A DNA stretch of 64,000 bases from Sphingopyxis sp. YF1. GTDB lineage: Bacteria; Pseudomonadota; Alphaproteobacteria; Sphingomonadales; Sphingomonadaceae. The notes under the pieces were generated by a model that had not been told where the DNA came from, made no database searches, and was given only the letters and a program-made list of their open reading frames with translations. Shown piece by piece: positions 48,605-59,269 of the stretch. Within the stretch, counting starts at the first letter, position 1, and every line of letters begins with the position of its first letter. The translations under genes and the position numbers were made by a program. Location of the stretch: contig NZ_CP033204.1 in the NCBI RefSeq assembly GCF_022701295.1, positions 3,348,001 to 3,412,000 on the forward strand, read 5' to 3'.

Positions 48605-50194
48605 TCAGGGCACCAGCACCGTATCGACCGCCTGCGGCAGCATCGCCGGATAGTCGAGCGTATAGTGCAGCCCGCGGCTTTCCTTGCGGTGGAGCGCGCT
48701 CTTCACGATCAGTTCGGCGCATTGCAGCAGGTTGCGCAGTTCGATCAGGTCGGTCGTGACGCGGAAATGGCCGTAATAGTCCTCGACTTCGTGGGTCATC
48801 ATGTTGATGCGGTGCTGCGCACGTTCCAGCCTTTTGGTGGTGCGCACGATGCCGACATAGTTCCACATGAAGCGGCGGATTTCGGTCCAGTTCTGCTTGA
48901 TGATCACCTCTTCGTCGGAGTCGGTGACGCGGCTTTCGTCCCACGCACGGATCGGCGGCGGCGCTTCGAGCGCGTCCCAGCGCGCGACGATGTCCCTGGC
49001 CGCGGCCTCGCCGAAGACGAAGCATTCGAGCAGCGAGTTCGACGCGAGGCGATTGGCGCCATGCAGCCCGCTCTCGGTGCATTCACCCGCGGCGTAGAGC
49101 CCGGGGAGGTCGGTGCGGCCGTCGAGGTCGATCAGGATGCCGCCGCAGGTATAATGCTGCGCGGGCACCACCGGGATCGGCTGCTTCGTCATGTCGATGC
49201 CGAGCGTCAGCAGCTTGTCATAGATGTTGGGAAAATGCCCGGCGACGAAATCGGGGTCGAGATGGCTGATGTCGAGATGGACATAGTCGAGCCCGTAGCG
49301 CTTGATCTGGTCGTCGTTGGCACGCGCGACGATATCGCGCGGCGCGAGTTCGGCGCGCTCGTCATAATCGGGCATATAGCGATGCCCGGTCTCGGGATGC
49401 CTGAGCAGGCCGCCCTCGCCGCGCACCGCCTCGGTGATCAGGAAATTCTTGACCTCGAGATTGTAGAGGCAGGTCGGGTGGAACTGCATCATTTCCATGT
49501 TCGAGACGCGCGCGCCCGCACGCCAGGCCATCGCGATACCGTCGCCGGTCGCGCCCCGCGGCGCGGTCGAGAACTGGTACACGCGCCCCGCGCCGCCGCT
49601 GGCGAGGATCGTCGCGCGGCCGACATGCGCGCGCACCTTGCCGCTCTTCTCGTCGAGCGCATAGACGCCCCAGACGCGACCCGAGCCCGAATAGCGCTCC
49701 TCGTGCCGCCCGGTGATCAGATCGACGCACGCCTGCCCCGGCAGCAAAGTGATGTTCGGATGCGCCTCGGCGGTCTTCAATAGCGCCGCCTGCACCGCCC
49801 AGCCGGTCGCGTCGTCGACATGGACGATGCGGCGGTGCGAATGCCCGCCCTCGCGGGTGAGGTGGAGCGCGTCGCTGTCCTTGTTGAAAGGCACGCCCAT
49901 CTCGACGAGGCGTTCGATCGCATGCGGGGCGTTTTCGACGACGAACTCGACCGTCTCGCGCCGGTTGAGCCCGGCGCCCGCGACCATCGTGTCCTCGATA
50001 TGGTTCTCGAACGTGTCGCCCGCGTCGAGCACCGCGGCGATCCCGCCCTGCGCCCAGGCGGTCGACCCGCCGGTGAGCTCGCCCTTGGCGAGCACGAGCA
50101 CCCGGCAATGATCGGCGAGCGCGATCGCGGCGGTGAGCCCGGCGGCGCCCGAGCCGACGATGATGACGTCGTGTTCGCTATGCTGCGAGGCCAT
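48605..50194 (-). CDS. nadB: L-aspartate oxidase
   Basis: First enzyme of de novo NAD synthesis, oxidising aspartate to iminoaspartate with FAD, 529 residues. FAD fold VIIVGSGAAGLTAAIALADH, then GELTGGSTAWAQGGIAAVLD (typical of NadB), HEVEDYYGHFRVTTDLIELR in the helical C-terminal domain, and a capping domain with ARANDDQIKRYGLDYVHLDI. Also seen is AAGECTESGLHGANRLASNS. It stands alone; nadA and nadC are not in the window. GAGGGA lies six bases before the ATG. Confidence 0.95.
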   Translation of the reverse strand: MASQHSEHDVIIVGSGAAGLTAAIALADHCRVLVLAKGELTGGSTAWAQGGIAAVLDAGDTFENHIEDTMVAGAGLNRRETVEFVVENAPHAIERLVEMGVPFNKDSDALHLTREGGHSHRRIVHVDDATGWAVQAALLKTAEAHPNITLLPGQACVDLITGRHEERYSGSGRVWGVYALDEKSGKVRAHVGRATILASGGAGRVYQFSTAPRGATGDGIAMAWRAGARVSNMEMMQFHPTCLYNLEVKNFLITEAVRGEGGLLRHPETGHRYMPDYDERAELAPRDIVARANDDQIKRYGLDYVHLDISHLDPDFVAGHFPNIYDKLLTLGIDMTKQPIPVVPAQHYTCGGILIDLDGRTDLPGLYAAGECTESGLHGANRLASNSLLECFVFGEAAARDIVARWDALEAPPPIRAWDESRVTDSDEEVIIKQNWTEIRRFMWNYVGIVRTTKRLERAQHRINMMTHEVEDYYGHFRVTTDLIELRNLLQCAELIVKSALHRKESRGLHYTLDYPAMLPQAVDTVLVP

Positions 50195-50206
50195 AAGCGT
50201 CCCTCT

Positions 50207-50337
50207 CAACCGTTCGTCCTGAGCTTGTCGAAGGACCGTATTTCTTTGGCGCTAAAGGAAGGACGGCGCTTCGACAAGCTCAGCGCGAGCGGAATAGCAA
50301 TGGCATGGCAAACCTCCCGCCCGCGGGAGGGGAGAAG
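50207..50337. repeat. REP-like inverted repeats
   Basis: CCTGAGCTTGTCGAAGGAC (50218-50236) and GCTTCGACAAGCTCAG (50269-50285) are inverted copies of a common sphingomonad intergenic repeat. CCTCCCGCCCGCGGGAGG follows shortly after at 50309-50330. Confidence 0.6.
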
Positions 50338-50348
50338 GGCAAGCGCCC

Positions 50349-51272
50349 TCACCCATTCGCCGCGCGCGTCAGGTTGAGGAAGACGTCCTCGAGATCGGCC
50401 TCGCGGGTCGAGACGTCGACGATGCCATGCCCCATCGCATTGACCGCGGCGAGCACCTCGCCTGCATTGGTGCGGTCCTTGTTGTAGTGGATCGCGAGGC
50501 CGCGGGTCCCTTCATGCTCGACCTTGTCGAAGGCGGGATGCGTCGGCAGCTCGGTCACGTCGGCATCCAAAGTCACGACGACGATCTTCTCGCGCGCCAT
50601 GTCGACCAGCTCGCGCGTCGGCTTGTTCGCGATCAGCTTGCCATGGTTGATGATCGCGATCCGGTCGCACAGTTCCTCGGCCTCCTCCAGATAGTGCGTC
50701 GTGAGCACCACCGTGACGCCGCGATCGTTCAGCGACTGCACATATTCCCAGAGCTGTTGGCGAAGCTCGATGTCGACCCCCGCGGTCGGTTCGTCGAGCA
50801 CGATGATCGGCGGCGAATGCACCATCGCCTTGGCGACGAGCAGGCGGCGCTTCATGCCCCCCGACAGCGTGCGCGCATAGGCGTCGCGCTTGTCGCTGAG
50901 GTGGACGGCGGCGAGCAGCTCGTCCGAAATGCGCCGCCCCTTGGGCACACCATAAAGGCCGGCCTGATTCTCGAGCGTCTCGAACGGCGTGAAAAAGGGG
51001 TCGAAGACGATTTCCTGCGGCACGATGCCGATCGAATATTTGGCGTTGCGGGGATCGGCGTCGATATCGAAACCCCAGATGCTCGCATGTCCGCTCGTCT
51101 TGTTGACCAAACCCGCGAGGATGTTGATCAGCGTCGACTTGCCCGCGCCGTTCGGCCCCAGCAGCCCGAAGATTGCCCCTCGCGGCACGTCGAAGCTGAC
51201 ATTGTCGAGCGCCTGCTTGCCGCCGGCATAGAGTTTCGAGACGGCGTCGATGCGGATGGCGGCTTCACTCAT
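50349..51272 (-). CDS. ABC transporter ATP-binding protein (orphan)
   Basis: ATPase of 307 residues. Walker A GLLGPNGAGKSTLINILAGL, Q-loop, signature LSGGMKRRLLVAKAMVHSPP, Walker B IIVLDEPTAGVDIELRQQLW and switch VVLTTHYLEEAEEL. The C-terminal extension (TELPTHPAFDKVEHEGTRGL) is like ABC-2 exporters of the DrrA/NodI type. There is no permease gene next to it on the same strand, so its partner must be elsewhere or downstream beyond nadB. GGAAG precedes the ATG at 51272. Confidence 0.9.
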   Translation of the reverse strand: MSEAAIRIDAVSKLYAGGKQALDNVSFDVPRGAIFGLLGPNGAGKSTLINILAGLVNKTSGHASIWGFDIDADPRNAKYSIGIVPQEIVFDPFFTPFETLENQAGLYGVPKGRRISDELLAAVHLSDKRDAYARTLSGGMKRRLLVAKAMVHSPPIIVLDEPTAGVDIELRQQLWEYVQSLNDRGVTVVLTTHYLEEAEELCDRIAIINHGKLIANKPTRELVDMAREKIVVVTLDADVTELPTHPAFDKVEHEGTRGLAIHYNKDRTNAGEVLAAVNAMGHGIVDVSTREADLEDVFLNLTRAANG

Positions 51273-51327
51273 GGCCGCTTCCATAGCCGCGCGCCCGGGC
51301 ATGCGAAAGCCCGTGTTCGGGCAAGGA

Positions 51328-51374
51328 ATATTTTACCATCGCGGGTAAGCATATTTTGTCACATCGCGCCTAAG
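51328..51374 (+). repeat. Direct repeat upstream of the first DUF4402 gene
   Basis: Two near-copies of an ATATTTT..ATCGCG..TAAG block (51328-51349 and 51351-51374) lie 10 bases before the GTG start. They could be a binding site for a dimeric regulator. Confidence 0.4.
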
Positions 51375-51383
51375 AGGGGCGGC

Positions 51384-51944
51384 GTGAGGACCAGACACAC
51401 AAATCGCCCGCTGCCCGCGCAGTGGAGCCTGACCGCTATCGCGCTCATTTTTGCGCCGTTCGCCGCATCGTCGGCGCACGCGCAGGCCGGCGCGCAGGGC
51501 GACGCCGAAGCCATCGTGCTGCGGCCGCTCTCCTTCTTCAAGGTTAACGATCTCGATTTCGGCGACATCGTCGCGTCGGCGTCGGCGGGCACCGTGACGC
51601 TCGCCCCCGACGGGTCGCGCAGCCGCACCGGGGGCGTGACGCTGGCCGGATCGGGCGGCGAACCCGCGCGTTTCGCGGGGCTGGGCAGTTTCAACCGCCA
51701 GGTCAATATCGCGCTGGGTGCGAACAGCATCTGGATCACCGGTCCGGGGCAGCCGATGCGCGTGCGCAATTTCGAGATCGGCAGCACCCCGACCGCGATC
51801 CTGTCGACCACGCCGACGCGCTTCCGCATCACCTCGCCGCTCGGCAATTATAATTTCCCGGTCGGCGCGACGCTCGAGGTCGGCGCCAACCAGGCACCGG
51901 GCGACTATGCGGGCAGTTTCACCATCACCCTCAACTATCTCTGA
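51384..51944 (+). CDS. DUF4402 exported protein 1
   Basis: 186 residues from a GTG with AAGAGG six bases upstream. A signal peptide (LTAIALIFAPFAASSAHAQ) precedes a DUF4402-type beta-sandwich: AIVLRPLSFFKVNDLDFGDI, then VTLAPDGSRSRTGGVTL, WITGPGQPMRVRNFEIGSTP and a conserved end APGDYAGSFTITLNYL. DUF4402 proteins look like pilin- or spore-coat-like subunits, but function is unknown. It is the first of three paralogues here. Confidence 0.82.
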   Translation: MRTRHTNRPLPAQWSLTAIALIFAPFAASSAHAQAGAQGDAEAIVLRPLSFFKVNDLDFGDIVASASAGTVTLAPDGSRSRTGGVTLAGSGGEPARFAGLGSFNRQVNIALGANSIWITGPGQPMRVRNFEIGSTPTAILSTTPTRFRITSPLGNYNFPVGATLEVGANQAPGDYAGSFTITLNYL

Positions 51945-51951
51945 CCGCCGC

Positions 51952-52506
51952 ATGTGGGGGGACGGCACCGGAAGACCACTGGCGCGTTTCGGGGGAAACG
52001 CGCTTGCCGGTGCCGTCATGGCGGCGCTGTGGACGGCGCCGACGGCGGCGCAGGAGACGCAGGGCCGGGCGAGCGCGCTGGTGCTCCGCCCGATGTCGCT
52101 GATCGGCGTCGAGCCGCTCGACTTCGGATCGGTGATTCCGTCGGCGACCACCGGCTTTGTCACCGTCGCCCCGTCGGGCGCGGTGACGAGTTCGGGCGGA
52201 GTCGTCGCGGCTTCGGGCGACGCGCGGCCGGCGCGGTTCGCGGGTCAAGGCAGCGCCGACCGCGTCGTCATCAGGACCGGGTCGAACCAGATATTCCTGA
52301 CCGGCCCGGGCACCCCGATGCGCGTCGACGATTTCGAGATCGGCGCGCTCACCGGCCTGTCGCCGATCGGCAACGGCAATAATTACCGCATCACCGCCAC
52401 CGACGGCGTGATCGGTTTTGCCGTCGGCGCGCGCCTGCGCGTCAACGCCAACCAGACCGAAGGCGACTATAGCGGCAGCTTTTCGGTGACCTTCAACTAT
52501 CAATAG
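51952..52506 (+). CDS. DUF4402 exported protein 2
   Basis: 184 residues. A signal-like N-terminus (FGGNALAGAVMAALWTAPTA), then ALVLRPMSLIGVEPLDFGSV, FLTGPGTPMRVDDFEIGALT and EGDYSGSFSVTFNYQ. The parallels with its neighbour run along the whole chain, so this is a tandem duplication. It starts seven bases after the first gene. Confidence 0.82.
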   Translation: MWGDGTGRPLARFGGNALAGAVMAALWTAPTAAQETQGRASALVLRPMSLIGVEPLDFGSVIPSATTGFVTVAPSGAVTSSGGVVAASGDARPARFAGQGSADRVVIRTGSNQIFLTGPGTPMRVDDFEIGALTGLSPIGNGNNYRITATDGVIGFAVGARLRVNANQTEGDYSGSFSVTFNYQ

Positions 52507-52558
52507 CCCGCGCAGACCCGATTGCGGCGTTGTCCCCCACTTGCTATGGGCGCGCTCG

Positions 52559-52756
52559 ATGACCCAGAACGTCCCCGAAACGATCCGCACGCCCAAGACC
52601 CGCATCGCCTGCGACGGCACCGGCGACGGGCTCGCCAACGCCGCGCTCGGCCATCCGCGCGTGTGGCTCGAGATCGATCCCGACGACGGCTTTGCCGACT
52701 GCGGCTATTGCGACCGGCGCTTTGTCCTGATCGGCGGGATCGCCGACAAGGGCTGA
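52559..52756 (+). CDS. Zinc-finger CHCC protein (NDUFS6-like)
   Basis: Small protein of 65 residues with the zf-CHCC pattern: IACDGTGDGLANAALGHPRV, then IDPDDGFADCGYCDRRFVLI. The metal site would be Cys, His and the CxxC pair. The same domain forms the NDUFS6/Zn subunit of complex I in mitochondria; in alphaproteobacteria it is a separate gene. It sits between two DUF4402 genes for no clear functional reason. Confidence 0.85.
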   Translation: MTQNVPETIRTPKTRIACDGTGDGLANAALGHPRVWLEIDPDDGFADCGYCDRRFVLIGGIADKG

Positions 52757-52906
52757 ACGCCGGCGGCGTCGCCGAACAAGGTCGATTGCCGGCAAGAACC
52801 AGCCCGCCCGCTCCCGCGCGCCCAGGGTAAACAGCGGCTTTACCAACCCCGCGCATCGTCGATTCATGTCCGACCGGCATAGCCGGTGCCGGACAGGAGC
52901 AGGATC

Positions 52907-53461
52907 GTGGGGATTCGAGGGACCAGAACCGACCGGGGCGCACCGCGCGCCCTGACTGCCGCCGCGGCGTTCGCCGCGCTGTGCGCACCCGCGCACGCCG
53001 CCGATCACCAGGGCACGGCGACCGCGACCGTCGTTCGCCCGAACACGCTGGTGAAGACCGACGATCTCGATTTCGGGACGCTGATCAGCGGCACGAGCGG
53101 CGGCACGGTGACGATCAACGCCGCGACCGGTGCACGCACGGCCGCAGGCGGGGTCACCACCGTGGGGGGCGGCGAACAGCGCGCGATCTTCCAGGGCACC
53201 GGCGGGATCATCCTGATCACCGTCACCGGCAGCAACAGCGTCAGCCTGATGCGTGCGGGCGGCGGCGCGGCGCCGCTGACCGCAAGCCTGACACGCGCCG
53301 CGACGACAAGCGGCGGCGGCATCGCGCTGCTCGGCACCTCGGCGACGCTGCTGCCGAGCGGCGTGCAGACCTATTATATCGGCGGAACGCTGACCGTCCC
53401 CGCAAACCAGCCCGAGGGCGACTACAGCGGCAGCTTCACGCTGACGGTGAATTACCTGTAG
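52907..53461 (+). CDS. DUF4402 exported protein 3
   Basis: 184 residues from a GTG at 52907 with AGGAG seven bases upstream (GTG at 52886 is possible). A signal peptide (LTAAAAFAALCAPAHAA) precedes ATVVRPNTLVKTDDLDFGTL, GGVTTVGGGEQRAIFQGTGG and the family ending EGDYSGSFTLTVNYL. It is separated from the other two copies by the zf-CHCC gene. Confidence 0.82.
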   Translation: MGIRGTRTDRGAPRALTAAAAFAALCAPAHAADHQGTATATVVRPNTLVKTDDLDFGTLISGTSGGTVTINAATGARTAAGGVTTVGGGEQRAIFQGTGGIILITVTGSNSVSLMRAGGGAAPLTASLTRAATTSGGGIALLGTSATLLPSGVQTYYIGGTLTVPANQPEGDYSGSFTLTVNYL

Positions 53462-54298
<837 letters not shown>

Positions 54299-54318
54299 AA
54301 AGAATGAAGGGGGAAGCA

Positions 54319-55677
<1,359 letters not shown>

Positions 55678-55757
55678 CACGAGACAGGACACCCGCCGCC
55701 GCTCTCTCCTCAAAAAAAGGCGGCGGGGTCCGACCAGGTTCCTCCTGCGAACCACTG

Positions 55758-55786
55758 GCCGGGGCTTGTCCCCGGCCTCTTTTTTG
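55758..55786 (+). terminator. Rho-independent terminator of glnK-amtB
   Basis: Stem GGCCGGGG (55758-55765), loop CTTGT, stem CCCCGGCC (55771-55778), then TCTTTTTT. It is 80 bases after the amtB stop. Confidence 0.9.
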
Positions 55787-55952
55787 GATTGTGGCCGGGT
55801 TGCCGCAGCTCGCGGCCACCCTCTTATGCTGCGGCAGGACGGCATCGCAGCGCCGCCATTCGATCAGGAGCGATCGCGCGGATGGCGCAAAACCGCGCCG
55901 GGCGCGGTAGCGGCCCGGCGCGCCGAAACCGCCTTCGCAGGCGCACAATAAA

Positions 55953-55969
55953 TAGGCACGGTTGCTGCA
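55953..55969 (+). promoter_or_regulatory. Second sigma-54-like promoter
   Basis: TAGGCACGGTTGCTGCA has GG (55955-55956) and GC (55967-55968) exactly ten bases apart and matches the -24/-12 consensus except the T before GG and one T in the -12 box. The predicted start point is about 55980. Confidence 0.7.
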
Positions 55970-55979
55970 AATTTAGGCC

Positions 55980-56079
55980 TTCCCACAATGGCATTAATGT
56001 GGCATTCAACCATCAAGAGTTTCAGGAGGGGAGAGCCTGAAAGGCTGGGCCGGGACGCAAGTCCCGGCCCTCTTTTTTT
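55980..56079 (+). ncRNA. Candidate nitrogen-controlled small RNA, about 100 bases
   Basis: It lies between a sigma-54-like promoter and a perfect terminator 100 bases further on, right downstream of glnK-amtB. There is no good open frame that ends before the terminator: one from ATG at 55988 runs through it. An AGGAGGGG run (56024-56030) is exposed in the middle and could pair with C-rich target leaders. This resembles, in logic only, the sigma-54-driven NrsZ RNA of Pseudomonas; no sequence relation is claimed. Confidence 0.6.
56047..56079 (+). terminator. Rho-independent terminator of the candidate small RNA
   Basis: GGGCCGGGAC (56047-56056), a GCAA tetraloop, GTCCCGGCCC (56061-56070), then TCTTTTTTT. 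A perfect ten-base stem with a stable GNRA loop. Confidence 0.93.
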
Positions 56080-56249
56080 GTGCGCAGCATGAAGGCCGCG
56101 CCGAAGCCGCATTTTTCAGCGCGTATTGCGGCGATGGCGCAGCAGCCGCGTCGCGCGGCACCAAACATGCACGCGGCCAGCACGCGATTCGCGTCGCTCC
56201 GGGCCGACCGGCGCCGCAATCGCGAACAGCGGCGCCAGCCAGGCGGCGA

Positions 56250-56624
56250 TCACCTCGCCGCTTCGGACTGCGAGAACATGAAGGCATTGCCGTCGGGGTC
56301 GTAGAAGGTGAGCAGTTTGACCAGCCCTGGAATATGCTGGATGTCGCCGTCCTGCCGCACCCCTTCGGCATCGAGATGCGCCTTGGCCGCGGCGATATCC
56401 GCGACCTCGAACACATTGGTCGCGCCGCCGCCCTGCACGACATCCTCGACCTCGCTGAGCCCGATATTCACCCCCGCCATCGGCGTCTTCATCTCGCACC
56501 AGCCGATCTCGTCGGCGCGGTAGAGCAGTTCGCACTGCATCACGCGCGCGTACCAGGCGATCGACGCGGTCATGTCGCTGACCCCCATCGAACAGGTAAG
56601 TTCGGATCCGATCTTCAGCGCCAT
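56250..56624 (-). CDS. VOC-family (glyoxalase-fold) protein
   Basis: 124 residues: MALKIGSELTCSMGVSDMTA, SIAWYARVMQCELLYRADEI, then GWCEMKTPMAGVNIGLSEVE, GGATNVFEVADIAAAKAHLD and GLVKLLTFYDPDGNAFMFSQ with the usual late Glu replaced by Phe-Met. Vicinal-oxygen-chelate proteins include lyases, dioxygenases and resistance proteins; the metal ligands are not clear here. It is divergent from a tandem-HxlR regulator that may control it. Confidence 0.85.
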   Translation of the reverse strand: MALKIGSELTCSMGVSDMTASIAWYARVMQCELLYRADEIGWCEMKTPMAGVNIGLSEVEDVVQGGGATNVFEVADIAAAKAHLDAEGVRQDGDIQHIPGLVKLLTFYDPDGNAFMFSQSEAAR

Positions 56625-56708
56625 AAAATGCTCCCTCTGCGGTCGCGCGAACGATGCCGCGCGCGATTCCCGTTGCACCGATAGTCCGGTTTGTATAGTT
56701 ACTAGCAA

Positions 56709-57251
56709 ATGCCGTCAAGCATCCCCGATCCCCTTCTCGCGCAGCTGACCAGCCACCGCTGGCTGGTCCCGCTGCTCGCCGATCTTGCGGGGCATGGCGG
56801 GGCGCGCTTCGTCGAGCTGCTGAACCGGCTCGCGCTGTCGCGTGACAGCCTCGCGCGCACGCTCGACGCCGCGGCGGTGCAGGGGTGGGTGCAGCGCAAT
56901 CCGGGGCACGGCCATCCGCTGCGCCCCGAATATATCCTGACCGAGGCGGGGACGGCGGCGGCGGCGCGCGCCGCCACGGTCGCCGCGGCGCAGGCCGCGA
57001 TCGGCCTTGCCCCCGGCGCCGCGACGCGCTGGGGCCTGCCGCTCGTCGCCGGGATCGGCGCGGGGCACGACCGGTTCAACGCGCTGTCGCGGCTGCTGGC
57101 GCCCGCGACCCCGCGTGCGCTGTCGCAGGGGCTGGCGGCGCTCGGCGGGCATGGGCTGGTCGTGCGCGAAGTGATCGACGGGCGGCCGCCGGCGAGCCGC
57201 TACGACCTCACCGGACGCGGGCGGATGCTGGCGGAGGCCTGCCGGGCATGA
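56709..57251 (+). CDS. Regulator with two HxlR-like winged helices in tandem
   Basis: 180 residues. The first half (HRWLVPLLADLAGHGGARFV, ELLNRLALSRDSLARTLDAA, EYILTEAG) and second half (TRWGLPLVAGIGAGHDRFNA, LSRLLAPATPRALSQGLAAL, SRYDLTGRGRML) both look like an HxlR domain. Normal HxlR proteins have one domain and act as dimers, so this one may be a built-in dimer. It is divergent from the VOC gene with an AT-rich gap (TTGTATAGTTACTAGCAA) where it could bind. Confidence 0.75.
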   Translation: MPSSIPDPLLAQLTSHRWLVPLLADLAGHGGARFVELLNRLALSRDSLARTLDAAAVQGWVQRNPGHGHPLRPEYILTEAGTAAAARAATVAAAQAAIGLAPGAATRWGLPLVAGIGAGHDRFNALSRLLAPATPRALSQGLAALGGHGLVVREVIDGRPPASRYDLTGRGRMLAEACRA

Positions 57252-57278
57252 GGGCGCTCTCGCGCAAGGGCGGGCGGC

Positions 57279-58865
57279 CTATTGCAGCGCGGCCTTCACG
57301 AAATCGGCGGCGCGTTCGCCGATCATGATGCTCGGCGCGTTGGTGTTGCCGCTGACCAGCCGCGGCATGATGCTCGCGTCGGCGACCCACAGCCCGTCGA
57401 TGCCATTGGCCTTCAGCGTCGGGTCGACCACCGCGTCGGCGTCGCTGCCCATGCGACACGTGCCCACGGGGTGATAGACGGTGTCGGCGCGGCTGCGGAT
57501 CAGCGCGTCGAGCGCGGCATCGTCGTCGATGGCCACCGGATGCCGGTCGACCCCGGCATAGTCCGACAGCGGCGGCGCGGCGACGATGCGGTGCATCATC
57601 CGCACCCCGGCGCGCAGCGTCGCGATGTCGCGGTCGTCGGTCAGGAAACCCGGATCGATCGCGGGCGCGGCGGCGGCATCGGCGGCGGCAAGCCGCACCG
57701 TGCCGCGGCTTTCGGGACGCAGCACACAGGCGTGGACCGAAAAACCGTGCCCCTTCACCTTGGTGCGGCCGTGATCCTCGAGCATCGCGGGGACGAAATG
57801 ATACTGGATGTCGGGCGCGGGCAGGTCGGGGTGCGTTTTCCAGAATCCCCCCGCCTCGGCGAAGCAGGTGGTCATGATCCCTGTGCGCCGGCGGCGGTGT
57901 TCGAGGATCGCCTTCACCATCCGCCAGGTGCCGCCGAGGCTGTTGCCGAAGGCGTCGGTCGAGCGCGTCTCCCAGCTCGACACATAGTCGATATGGTCCT
58001 GCAGATTGTCGCCGACCCCGGCGCGGTCGAGCGCCACGTCGATGCCATGCTCGCGAAGATGCGCGCCCGGGCCGATCCCCGACAGCATCAGGATTTGCGG
58101 GCTGTTGAACGCCCCCGCCGACAGGATCACCCCGCCCCGCGCGCGCAGCGTTTCGCGCCGGCCGCCGCGCCGGATCACGACCCCGGCCGCGCGACCCTCC
58201 TCGACCAGGATTTTCTCGACCAGCGCGCCGGTGCGAATGTCGAAATTGGCGCGACCGCGCAGCGGCTCGACATAGGCGCGCGCCGCCGACCAGCGCTCGC
58301 CGGCCTTCTGCGTCACCTGATAGAGGCCGAAGCCTTCGTTGCTGGGGCGGTTGAAGTCGGGCGTCTGCGGCAGTTGCAGCGCCGCCGCGCTTTCGACGAA
58401 ACGCCGGCTCGTCACATTGGGCCAGCGCTGGTCCATCACGTTGAGCGGACCGTCGGCGCCATGATAGTCGTCGCCGCCGCGCTCGTTCCCCTCGCTGCGC
58501 TTGAAGAAGGGCAGCACATCGGCATAGCTCCAGCCCGTCGCCCCCAGCGCCGCCCACTGGTCGTAGTCGAAGGCCACCCCGCGGATATAGACCATCGCGT
58601 TGATCGCGCTCGACCCGCCCAGCCCCCGCCCGCGCGGCTGGTAGCCGGTGCGCCCGTTCAGCCCCTTTTGCGGCACCGTCTCGTACCGATAATTGGACGC
58701 ATCGGGGATAAAGGGCATGAAGCCCGGCGTCTTGACGCGGACGGTGTCGTTGGTCCCGCCCGCCTCGATCAGGCACACGCTGCGCGACCCGTCCGCGGCG
58801 AGCCGTCCTGCCGCCGCGCTCCCCGCGCTGCCGCCGCCGATGACGATGATGTCGAACTGATCCAT
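57279..58865 (-). CDS. GMC-family oxidoreductase (choline/alcohol dehydrogenase-like)
   Basis: FAD enzyme of 528 residues oxidising a primary or secondary alcohol. FAD fold [23 protein letters not shown] signatures [20 protein letters not shown] and [20 protein letters not shown], and the C-terminal active-site region ([40 protein letters not shown]) with His and Asn. It is close in length and motifs to choline dehydrogenase and alkan-1-ol dehydrogenases; substrate unknown. Confidence 0.92.
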   Translation of the reverse strand: MDQFDIIVIGGGSAGSAAAGRLAADGSRSVCLIEAGGTNDTVRVKTPGFMPFIPDASNYRYETVPQKGLNGRTGYQPRGRGLGGSSAINAMVYIRGVAFDYDQWAALGATGWSYADVLPFFKRSEGNERGGDDYHGADGPLNVMDQRWPNVTSRRFVESAAALQLPQTPDFNRPSNEGFGLYQVTQKAGERWSAARAYVEPLRGRANFDIRTGALVEKILVEEGRAAGVVIRRGGRRETLRARGGVILSAGAFNSPQILMLSGIGPGAHLREHGIDVALDRAGVGDNLQDHIDYVSSWETRSTDAFGNSLGGTWRMVKAILEHRRRRTGIMTTCFAEAGGFWKTHPDLPAPDIQYHFVPAMLEDHGRTKVKGHGFSVHACVLRPESRGTVRLAAADAAAAPAIDPGFLTDDRDIATLRAGVRMMHRIVAAPPLSDYAGVDRHPVAIDDDAALDALIRSRADTVYHPVGTCRMGSDADAVVDPTLKANGIDGLWVADASIMPRLVSGNTNAPSIMIGERAADFVKAALQ

Positions 58866-58960
58866 GACGCGCTGCTCTCCCTCGCCACCCGATCGGTGGT
58901 CATTCGGGACTTACATGAATGTCATTAGAAGGCGAAGCAAGAGGCCAGATGCGGCAGTCG

Positions 58961-59269
58961 TCAGATGCAATCGCCCCGAGCGCAGCCCGCCAGCAGGAGC
59001 AGCGAAGGCGCAGCACTCAGCAGCAGCAACACACCGCCTGCAGCAATCAGCCAGCGGTTTCCAGATCGCCAACCCATAGCGGCGCTCATCGGGAAGACGA
59101 TGACGGACAGCAGCGCTGCCAGCGCGAATGACGCACCCGCCGACCCGATGAAGATCGCCGAGCCGCCATAGTGAAGATCATTGGCACTCGCGATCACGGC
59201 GAGAAAGATCGGGACCGCACCGGCGACGAGAGCCAGCACATCCCAATATCGCCAGCGCGCGGCACTCAC
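58961..59269 (-). CDS. Small membrane protein, 102 residues
   Basis: GTG start at 59269 overlapping the sterol-desaturase-like stop (GTGA). Three helices: YWDVLALVAGAVPIFLAVIA, FIGSAGASFALAALLSVIVF and WLIAAGGVLLLLSAAPSLLL, then a short Cys-containing tail (CARGDCI). No family recognised. Confidence 0.7.
   Translation of the reverse strand: MSAARWRYWDVLALVAGAVPIFLAVIASANDLHYGGSAIFIGSAGASFALAALLSVIVFPMSAAMGWRSGNRWLIAAGGVLLLLSAAPSLLLLAGCARGDCI

Noticed and set aside
55988..56094. Small open frame starting inside the candidate small RNA
   Set aside because: It has no Shine-Dalgarno and runs through the perfect terminator, so it could not be translated from that transcript.
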